Below, piece after piece: positions 1 through 4,846 of a stretch of DNA of 5,350 nucleotides. The stretch is from contig DATIPA010000169.1 in assembly GCA_035472475.1 (NCBI GenBank), positions 1 to 5,350 of the forward strand. Reading direction: 5' to 3'. The DNA comes from JAFAXD01 sp035472475. GTDB taxonomy: Bacteria > Pseudomonadota > Alphaproteobacteria > Rhizobiales > Xanthobacteraceae. Position numbers and translations under genes: made by a program. The number at the start of each line of letters is the position of its first letter. Position 1 is the stretch's first letter. Below the pieces are notes generated by a model. It saw nothing but the letters and a program-made list of their open reading frames with translations, searched no databases and had not been told where the DNA came from.

Positions 1-633
1 GCCGCTGCCAAGGTGGGCGACAATCACGCGACCGCGAGCAACCGCCGGAGCAACGTCGGGGAGACGCTGCGCAATGTACTCATAGGACAGACCATGGAAT
101 CCGTAGCGGCGCACGCCCTCCGCATAGAAATGCTCCGGCAACGCGTAGCGATCGGCGACAGCAGGGTGGCTGCGGTGAAAGGACGTGTCGAAGCATGCCA
201 CCTGCGGCAGATCCGGTAGGCGCGCGAGCAGCGACCGGATCGGCGCAAGATTGTTGGGCTGATGCAGCGGGGCGAGCGGAACATATTGTTCGAGGGTCTC
301 GAGCACTTTGGCGTCGACCAGGACCGGCCGGTCGTAAGCGGGACCGCCATGCACCACGCGGTGCCCCACCGCGATCGGGTTGATATCGTATCGCTCGCGC
401 AGCCAGGCGCCCGCCGTCGCGAGTGCTGACGGCACGTCGGGCACCGCGCTGCGCTCATAACACTCGTTGACGACTTCAACCTCGCCCGGCGCGCGCGCCT
501 GCAGGCGCGGCTGCGTGCCGATGCCGTCCACCTGCCCTTTGATTTGAAGCGTCAGCTCGTTCGCACCTTCGACCGCGAATACCTGGAACTTGACGCTCGA
601 GGACCCGGCGTTGATGACCAGGATCGGATCCAT
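1..633 (-). CDS. ackA: Acetate kinase (acetate/propionate kinase family), N-terminal part, cut by the left edge
   Basis: Cytosolic kinase that interconverts acetyl phosphate plus ADP with acetate plus ATP. The visible 211 residues are the N-terminal half of a family usually near 400 residues; the frame stays open to base 1. Visible motifs are the first family signature INAGSSSVKF (residues 7-16), the second signature VGHRVVHGG (89-97, with substrate-binding Arg92), CFDTSFH (147-153, with the catalytic-type Asp149), YGFHG (177-181, with His180) and the start of the phosphate-binding loop AHLGSG (206-211). That loop has Ser where many family members have Asn (HLGNG). The start is the ATG at 631-633, placed two residues before the conserved beta strand. 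There is no clear Shine-Dalgarno sequence, and the start lies only 6 nt after the pta stop, so translation is probably coupled. It is the third visible gene of the DUF3141-pta-ackA operon. Substrate could be acetate, propionate or butyrate; the sequence does not decide this. Confidence 0.95.
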   Translation of the reverse strand, partial: MDPILVINAGSSSVKFQVFAVEGANELTLQIKGQVDGIGTQPRLQARAPGEVEVVNECYERSAVPDVPSALATAGAWLRERYDINPIAVGHRVVHGGPAYDRPVLVDAKVLETLEQYVPLAPLHQPNNLAPIRSLLARLPDLPQVACFDTSFHRSHPAVADRYALPEHFYAEGVRRYGFHGLSYEYIAQRLPDVAPAVARGRVIVAHLGSG

Positions 634-639
634 GGCGGC

Positions 640-1635
640 TCAGACGGCCGTCAGCGGCGTGCCGGTGCGGCGGGCATGGGCGTAGAGCGCTGCGACCGCG
701 CACGAGGCCATGCGGGTGCGCACCGAGTCGGCGCGCGAGGTGAGGATGATCGGAACACGGGCGCCGAGCACGATGCCGGCCGCGTCGGCCCGCGCCAGGA
801 AGGTGAGGTTTTTTGCGAGCATGTTGCCGGCCTCGAGATCGGGCACGACCAGGATTTGCGCGCGACCCGCTACCGGAGAGGAGATGCCTTTGATCCTGGC
901 GGCCTCGGGATCGATGGCGTTGTCGAATGCGAGCGGTCCGTCGAGCAGGCCGCCGGTGATCTGGCCGCGCTCCGCCATCTTGCAGAGCGCCGCAGCCTCG
1001 ATGGTCGAAGGGATCTTGGTGGTGACGGTTTCAACCGCGGACAGGATCGCGACCCGCGGGGTGCCAAGACCGATCTGGGTGAAGAAATCGATCGCGTTCT
1101 GCACGATGTCGTGCTTGGCGTCGAGGTCGGGCGCGATGTTGATCGCCGCGTCGGTGATGAACAACGTGTCGGCGTGGGTCGGCACGTCCATGATGAAGAC
1201 GTGGCTGATGCGCCGCGCCGTGCGTAGCCCGGTTGTCGAGGAGGTGACGGCGCGCATCAGCTCGTCGGTGTGCAGGCTGCCCTTCATCAGGAGCTCGCCC
1301 TTGCCCTGGTGAATGAGCTCAACGGCCTTGGCGGCGGCGGCATCACTGTGCGGTACGTCGACGACGTCGAAGTGGCTGATGTCGAGGCCAAACTGCTGCG
1401 CGGTTGCAGCGACCTTGCGTGCCGGTCCGACCAGGATGGGGACGATGATCCGCGCGGCGGCCGCGTCAACGGCGCCACGCAGCGAAGTCTCATCGCACGG
1501 GTGCACGACGATGGTAGTCGCGGGCGGAAAGTCCTGCGCGCGGGCAATCAGGCGCTCGTATTTGCTCGCGGGTGCGTGGGCCGAGGGGCCAAGCGCCGCC
1601 GCCGGACTGATGCCGCCGTTTTCCTCAATCCGCAT
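640..1635 (-). CDS. pta: Phosphate acetyltransferase / phosphate butyryltransferase family enzyme
   Basis: Transfers the acyl group of acetyl-CoA (or another short acyl-CoA) to phosphate, giving acyl phosphate for the kinase encoded next. The 331 residues are a single PTA_PTB domain from about residue 25 to the end. Recognisable segments are VPILVGPARK (65-74), LMKGSLHTDEL (116-126), RRISHVFIMDVP (141-152), ITDAAINIAPDL (160-171), ITGGLLDGPLAFDNAI (226-241), VVPDLEAGNMLAK (263-275) and the C-terminal ILTSRADSVR (297-306). The closest remembered relatives are C-terminal halves of proteins annotated as bifunctional enoyl-CoA hydratase/phosphate acetyltransferase. Here the MaoC-like hydratase half is absent, and only a 24-residue Ala/Pro-rich leader precedes the domain. 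The ATG at 1635 is the first in frame and is preceded by a G-rich stretch, a weak ribosome site. It sits 26 nt after the DUF3141 stop and 6 nt before ackA, so it is operonic with both. Acetyl versus butyryl specificity cannot be read from sequence alone. Confidence 0.92.
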   Translation of the reverse strand: MRIEENGGISPAAALGPSAHAPASKYERLIARAQDFPPATTIVVHPCDETSLRGAVDAAAARIIVPILVGPARKVAATAQQFGLDISHFDVVDVPHSDAAAAKAVELIHQGKGELLMKGSLHTDELMRAVTSSTTGLRTARRISHVFIMDVPTHADTLFITDAAINIAPDLDAKHDIVQNAIDFFTQIGLGTPRVAILSAVETVTTKIPSTIEAAALCKMAERGQITGGLLDGPLAFDNAIDPEAARIKGISSPVAGRAQILVVPDLEAGNMLAKNLTFLARADAAGIVLGARVPIILTSRADSVRTRMASCAVAALYAHARRTGTPLTAV

Positions 1636-1661
1636 GACCGGCCCCCGCAGTAATAAGCGCG

Positions 1662-3860
1662 CTACGACGCCCTGCTCTGCACGTCCGGTCGCGCCGGCGG
1701 TAAAGGGACGACGTTCTCGGCGCCGGCCGCCTTATCGCTTGGATCGAACAGCTGCTCGATGTGCGCCCAACGCACCTGCTCTTCGCCCTCGAGCGGCCCG
1801 CGTGCCGTCAGCACCCGTTTGATGATGTCGAGCGCCTGCTGCCGGATCGCAGAATCTTCCGGCAGCATCTTCGGGATCGCCGCCAGCGCGGCTTCCTGGT
1901 CGATCAGCAGCATGTAGAACTGCTCGCGCACCAGCGCCTTGAATTCCGGCAGCGGCAGCACCGCCGACCCGTGCAACTCGCGCCGAATTCGCCGTACGAT
2001 CTCAAACCCGCGCTCGTCAACGGCGCCACGCGCCCTGCCGACGAACAGCAGTGCCCGGATGGTTGCTTCGCGGACGCCGCCGGCCGGAACGTGGGCTTTC
2101 AGTTCGGCGACCCGTTTGTCCAACAATTCCTGATGCGTGAGGTCCTTGGGCGGCCGGCGCGAGGGCTGCGTGCTCGCCGGATCGAGCCCGACGGCCGATT
2201 GCAGCGTGGGCGAACCGTAGATCGCAAAGAAGGTCTGTTCCACAGCACGGTCGCGCGCGTCGCTCCAGGCATCGAGCGCGGCGACGATCTGCTTGGACAT
2301 GTTCTCCTGCCAGCCGAGGAGCGGATTGCCCGCCGCGGCGGCGCTGCGATGCTCGCGCGCCCAGTTTGTCATCGGCTTGAGCATCGCCATCATTGGATTC
2401 CTGTCCGAGAACAGCTCGTAAGTGATGCGCACGGGGTGCAGCTTCTGCATCCACTCCGCCATCATAGAGTTGGCAAACGCGCGCACGAACGGGTGAGCGA
2501 ACGTGCGGTAGAGCGCGAGATTGATCTCGGAAACGCGGGCGGCGGCCGCAAAGCAGCGGTCGTCGGCCGGGTCGTTTCCACCGAGCGCGCGGATATCATC
2601 CAGGGTGCGGTGCTCGCAGCGCATGACCCAATCACCGCCCGCCAGATCGGGGTTGACGGTGTCGGCGCCTTTGTGCTCGAAGGTCGCCTCGTAGAGGCCG
2701 GGCGGCAGCACGTCGATCAGGTCGATGTTGCTCGAGAATTCGCTGTGTTCCTTGCGGGCGATCCCGCCCGAAACAAAGATGCCGAGGTGCCCGATCTTCT
2801 GGTGCACCGAATAGACGATGGTCTGCCCGTGGGCGCGGATATCGTCGACGCTCTCGTAGAGGTCGAGGATCCAGCCGAGCGCCTGCTGCGGCGGCGTGAT
2901 GTCGTCGCCTTCCGAACAGAACACCACGATCGGCGAGCGGATGTTGCGCAGGTCGACCGCGCGGCCGTCCGACGTCCGAATGTCACCAGCGACGAGCTTG
3001 TTGCCGACGAACAGCTCATCAACGATGAACTGCATTTCCTCGGCGTTGAGATTGATGTGACCGCCCCACCACCGCTCAAAGCCAAGATAGCGCGGACCTT
3101 CAGTGTCGACCTTGGAATAGACGTTGTACTGCTTGGTCCAGAGCGTATTGGAAGGATTGAGATTCTCGAAATTCTGCACCAGCCAGGCGCCGTCGAACTT
3201 TCCGTTGCCGAGGTCGCCGGTGAGCGCGGTCAGCCAGCTGCCGCCGAGGAGCCCGCCGGAGTAGCGCATCGGGTTTCGCCCGTGCACGCCGTTCCAGTAG
3301 GACAGCGGCGAGCCAGCCGCGATGATCGGCCCGAACAGCTCGGGCCGCACGCCTGCGAGCATCATCACGGCCCAGCCGGCCTGACAATTGCCGATGACAC
3401 AGGGCTTGCCGTCGGCCTCGGGGTGAAGCGCAATCACCTTCTCGAGGAACACCGCCTCGGCGCGCGCCACGTCCTCGATGGTCTGGCCGGGAAACGGATC
3501 GGGCAGGAAGCCGACGAAATAGCAGGGGTGACCGGCCTTCATGGCGACGCCGATCTCGCTGTCGGCCTTGAAGCCGCCGATGCCCGGCCCATGCCCGGCG
3601 CGCGGATCGACGATCACAAACGGCCGGCGCTTCGGGTCGATGTCGACGCCCTTGGGCGGGATTACGCGCACCAGCCCGTAATTGACCGGCCGCTCGAGCG
3701 TGCGACCGCCGATTACCAACTCGACCTCGTAGTCGAGGACGTTGGGCGTGGTCTCGGCAAGGTGCTCGCGGTATTGATTGCCGCGCTGGCGCATCACATC
3801 CCAGAACAGCACGGTGCGCTGGGCGGCGTCGGTCATGTACTCGATGGCAGGTAGGACCAT
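1662..3860 (-). CDS. DUF3141 protein with PHA-synthase-like alpha/beta-hydrolase core
   Basis: First gene of the operon: 732 residues, near full length for DUF3141 proteins. The N-terminal half (about 60-375) is an alpha/beta-hydrolase fold resembling poly(3-hydroxyalkanoate) synthase PhaC. Cys159 sits in the nucleophile elbow IGNCQAGW (156-163), a lipase-box variant with Cys in place of Ser. Asp320 lies in SEGDDITPP (316-324), aligning with the PhaC Asp motif. His358 lies in KIGHLGIFVSG (355-365), aligning with PhaC GHIAG. The segment around VGNKLVAG (285-292), followed by VDLRNI, also matches PhaC layout. Residues 376-560 are a DUF3141-specific region. A Pro/Arg-rich linker (about 561-572) leads to a charged helical domain (about 575-705) and a Pro-rich tail. 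There is no signal peptide or membrane helix, so it is probably cytosolic. The start is the ATG at 3860, with GGAGAT just upstream; a longer reading would need a TTG at 3899. Actual activity (polymerase, acyltransferase, thioesterase or hydrolase) is unknown; association with Pta/AckA suggests acyl-CoA or PHA metabolism. Confidence 0.92.
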   Translation of the reverse strand: MVLPAIEYMTDAAQRTVLFWDVMRQRGNQYREHLAETTPNVLDYEVELVIGGRTLERPVNYGLVRVIPPKGVDIDPKRRPFVIVDPRAGHGPGIGGFKADSEIGVAMKAGHPCYFVGFLPDPFPGQTIEDVARAEAVFLEKVIALHPEADGKPCVIGNCQAGWAVMMLAGVRPELFGPIIAAGSPLSYWNGVHGRNPMRYSGGLLGGSWLTALTGDLGNGKFDGAWLVQNFENLNPSNTLWTKQYNVYSKVDTEGPRYLGFERWWGGHINLNAEEMQFIVDELFVGNKLVAGDIRTSDGRAVDLRNIRSPIVVFCSEGDDITPPQQALGWILDLYESVDDIRAHGQTIVYSVHQKIGHLGIFVSGGIARKEHSEFSSNIDLIDVLPPGLYEATFEHKGADTVNPDLAGGDWVMRCEHRTLDDIRALGGNDPADDRCFAAAARVSEINLALYRTFAHPFVRAFANSMMAEWMQKLHPVRITYELFSDRNPMMAMLKPMTNWAREHRSAAAAGNPLLGWQENMSKQIVAALDAWSDARDRAVEQTFFAIYGSPTLQSAVGLDPASTQPSRRPPKDLTHQELLDKRVAELKAHVPAGGVREATIRALLFVGRARGAVDERGFEIVRRIRRELHGSAVLPLPEFKALVREQFYMLLIDQEAALAAIPKMLPEDSAIRQQALDIIKRVLTARGPLEGEEQVRWAHIEQLFDPSDKAAGAENVVPLPPARPDVQSRAS

Positions 3861-3864
3861 AGGG

Positions 3865-3870
3865 ATCTCC
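3865..3870 (-). promoter_or_regulatory. Ribosome binding site of the DUF3141 gene
   Basis: GGAGAT on the minus strand, with GGAG six bases upstream of the ATG at 3860. It decides the start: the in-frame TTG at 3899 that would add 13 residues lacks a comparable site, and those extra residues show no family resemblance. Confidence 0.75.
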
Positions 3871-3901
3871 GTCGGCGAGCGGTTGCAAGCCGTTCGCAAT
3901 C

Positions 3902-3927
3902 ACATGCCCTCATCTTGAGGACATGCC
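3902..3927. repeat. Short direct repeat pair flanking an inverted repeat
   Basis: ACATGCC occurs at 3902-3908 and again at 3921-3927 (19-nt period). Between them is the inverted repeat CCTCA-TCT-TGAGG (3908-3920). The cluster sits between the FixK-like site and the predicted transcription start, where a regulator could bind, but the units are short enough to arise by chance. Confidence 0.3.
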
Positions 3928-3928
3928 A

Positions 3929-3942
3929 TTGCTTCAGATCAA
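3929..3942 (-). promoter_or_regulatory. Putative FixK/FNR-family binding site
   Basis: The 14-mer TTGCTTCAGATCAA fits the rhizobial FixK2-type consensus TTG(A/C)-N6-(T/G)CAA exactly, and the FNR/Anr consensus TTGAT-N4-ATCAA with one mismatch in the left half-site (the right half ATCAA is perfect). It lies 69-82 nt upstream of the DUF3141 start. If it acts at the usual class II centre of -41.5, the transcript would begin near 3894, leaving a leader of about 34 nt with the GGAGAT site. That geometry is sensible, although no good -10 hexamer is visible around 3900-3906. Function as an oxygen-responsive activator site is inference. Confidence 0.55.
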
Positions 3943-4167
3943 AGGTTCGCGCCTATTGCCCTGCGGGCGCGCGTGAGATTGGTTGCCGCCCGTATCGCCT
4001 TGAGCGCCGGCAGTATACCGGATCGTTTGTCGAATCCCAGCTTGGCGCGCGGGCACAAGGAAAATTTATCGTCGCACCCCCGGCGCGGGACGCGACGCCG
4101 ATCGGCTCGCTGGAGTGCTTCGCTTACAAAAGCCGGGGTTGTCGCAGACCGCCGCGTGGGGCGTCGA

Positions 4168-4383
4168 TCACGACTTCCGTCCGAAAAGGTGCGACACCTT
4201 CTGCAGACAGGATACGATCGCCGAGCGAAACGGGCGCATCGCAATCAGGTAGACGATCAGCACGATCGCGATCAGTCCAAACATCGCGCGCACCATGAAG
4301 AAATTCGGCGAACCGGGCTCTGTGAACAGCGCCGGCACCGAGGCAAGTATCGCCATAAAAGCTTCGCTGATCTGGTGAAGCAT
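4168..4383 (-). CDS. Small single-pass membrane protein, function unknown
   Basis: I do not recognise a named family. The 71-residue product has a short N-terminal segment, one strong hydrophobic helix at about residues 28-49 (rich in Ile, Leu, Val, Met), then a basic, possibly amphipathic tail starting MRPFRSAI and ending FGRKS. Positive charges after the helix suggest the C-terminus faces the cytoplasm. The ATG at 4383 is preferred because AGGGG lies nine bases upstream; a GTG two codons earlier would sit too close to that site. The hydrophobic core in this frame, absent from competing frames, argues that it is real. It is divergent from the DUF3302 gene (112 nt between starts) and 307 nt upstream of DUF3141 on the same strand. 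It may belong with the export pair, sharing its control region, or stand alone. No clear terminator follows it. Confidence 0.55.
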   Translation of the reverse strand: MLHQISEAFMAILASVPALFTEPGSPNFFMVRAMFGLIAIVLIVYLIAMRPFRSAIVSCLQKVSHLFGRKS

Positions 4384-4387
4384 CGTC

Positions 4388-4400
4388 ACTAGCCCCTAGT
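4388..4400. promoter_or_regulatory. Inverted repeat ACTAG-CCC-CTAGT in the divergent control region
   Basis: A perfect 5-bp inverted repeat around a 3-bp centre. It contains two copies of CTAG, a tetramer that is usually under-represented in proteobacterial genomes. It covers the AGGGG ribosome site of the small minus-strand gene (4393-4397 read in reverse), so it could act at the DNA level as an operator or at the RNA level as a hairpin hiding that site. Both roles are inference. Confidence 0.3.
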
Positions 4401-4461
4401 CGATGGACTGCTACAGTTTCCAACGGCTGCGGCACATTGCTGCCGTCAAGGCGCCCCTCTG

Positions 4462-4473
4462 GATTCGCGAATC
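4462..4473. promoter_or_regulatory. 12-bp perfect palindrome upstream of the DUF3302-HlyD unit, possible operator
   Basis: GATTCGCGAATC is a perfect 12-bp palindrome. A second palindrome, TCGTACGA (4472-4479), overlaps its last two bases, and an outer ATTC/GAAT pair (4463-4466 and 4480-4483) encloses both. The cluster ends just before the ribosome site AAGG and lies 22 nt ahead of the DUF3302 start, a typical position for a local repressor operator. No matching regulator gene is visible in the window. Confidence 0.4.
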
Positions 4474-4483
4474 GTACGAGAAT

Positions 4484-4487
4484 AAGG
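4484..4487 (+). promoter_or_regulatory. Ribosome binding site of the DUF3302 gene
   Basis: AAGG eight bases upstream of the ATG at 4496. It supports this start over the in-frame ATG at 4403, which has no such site and would add 31 residues unlike the family N-terminus. Confidence 0.65.
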
Positions 4488-4495
4488 TGTCGGCC

Positions 4496-4846
4496 ATGGG
4501 AGACCCATTTCTCAACTACTTCGCGCTCTTTCTGCTGTTCTTCGTCGTTGTCGTGCTATTCTACGCCATTATAGCAATTCACGATATTCCGTACAAAATT
4601 GCCGAGTCGCGCGAGCATCCGCACCAGGACGCGATCCACGCGGCCGGGTGGGTCAGCCTGTTCACATTGCACGCGCTGTGGCCGTTTCTGTGGATTTGGG
4701 CAATGGCGTACCGGCCGGAACGCGGTTGGGGTTTTGCAGGGGGGCATGGCGGGGCTGATGCGTCAAAGCCGAGCCTGGACGAACTCGACAAACTCAAGCG
4801 CCGGATCGAAGAGCTCGAGAAGACGGTGAAAGCGGGAGACCGGTAA
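4496..4846 (+). CDS. DUF3302 inner-membrane protein (YibI/YiaW-like)
   Basis: Small membrane protein of 116 residues, the usual size for DUF3302. Two hydrophobic helices are visible at about 5-28 and 50-71, joined by the conserved loop HDIPYKIAESREHPHQDAIH (29-48). After helix two comes YRPERGWGF (72-80), then a Gly-rich linker and a short charged coiled coil (about 93-112, heptads of Leu, Ile and Glu/Lys). The sequence closely resembles E. coli YibI and YiaW, which also share an N-terminus like NYFAL and the AGWVSLFTLH stretch. Those proteins are encoded beside HlyD-family proteins YibH and YiaV, exactly the partnership here. The next gene begins on the last base of this stop codon, so the two are translationally coupled. 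The molecular role of DUF3302 is not established; assembling or stabilising the membrane fusion protein is a reasonable inference. Confidence 0.93.
   Translation: MGDPFLNYFALFLLFFVVVVLFYAIIAIHDIPYKIAESREHPHQDAIHAAGWVSLFTLHALWPFLWIWAMAYRPERGWGFAGGHGGADASKPSLDELDKLKRRIEELEKTVKAGDR
4834..4838 (+). promoter_or_regulatory. Ribosome binding site of the HlyD-family gene, inside DUF3302
   Basis: GGGAG lies within the last codons of DUF3302, seven bases before the ATG at 4846. It supports that start, which shares its A with the preceding TAA stop. Confidence 0.65.

Larger units (their letters stand above)
3861..4167. other. Intergenic region upstream of the DUF3141-pta-ackA operon
   Basis: This 307-nt stretch separates the small membrane-protein ORF from the DUF3141 start. 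The end nearest DUF3141 holds the ribosome site, a small repeat cluster (3902..3927) and the FixK/FNR-like site (3929..3942). The rest, about 3943 to 4167, contains only Arg-rich open frames on both strands with no recognisable protein character, plus a modest inverted repeat at 4092..4110. A short AT-rich patch near 4060-4070 is the only marked base-composition change. I see no gene, tRNA or clear terminator here. Confidence 0.6.

Noticed and set aside
24..479. Minus-strand open frame of 151 codons within ackA
   Set aside because: It is an out-of-frame shadow: the overlapping frame encodes clear acetate kinase motifs without interruption from 633 to 1.
544..1227. Plus-strand open frame of 227 codons (and another at 1270..1653) opposite pta
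   Set aside because: Same codon-opposed register as pta and the same rare-codon explanation; the products are Arg/Gly/Asp-rich with no recognisable domain.
1761..3854. A 697-codon plus-strand open frame opposite the DUF3141 gene
   Set aside because: Its codons lie exactly opposite the codons of DUF3141, so a stop would need TTA, CTA or TCA in the real gene, all rare in GC-rich DNA. The product has no family character, while the minus strand has clear motifs throughout.
3883..3899. TTGC-N9-GCAA as a second FixK/FNR site
   Set aside because: The spacing between half-sites is 9, while the family needs 6.
4092..4110. Inverted repeat GCGAC-GCCGATCGGC-TCGC as a terminator for the small membrane-protein gene
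   Set aside because: The arms meet with almost no loop and there is no T-run on the minus strand after it, so it does not look like a rho-independent terminator.
3939..4244. Minus-strand open frame of 101 codons in the intergenic region, and plus-strand frames at 3915..4298 and 3973..4392
   Set aside because: All are very Arg-rich with no hydrophobic pattern or domain, have no convincing ribosome site, and overlap the better-supported small membrane protein.
4437..4449. TTGC-TGCCG-TCAA upstream of DUF3302 as a FixK/FNR site
   Set aside because: The half-sites match, but the spacer is 5 bases where 6 are needed, putting them out of register.
4403..4495. Longer N-terminus for the DUF3302 protein starting at 4403
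   Set aside because: No ribosome site, the extra 31 residues do not fit the family, and it would place the palindromic control region inside a coding sequence.
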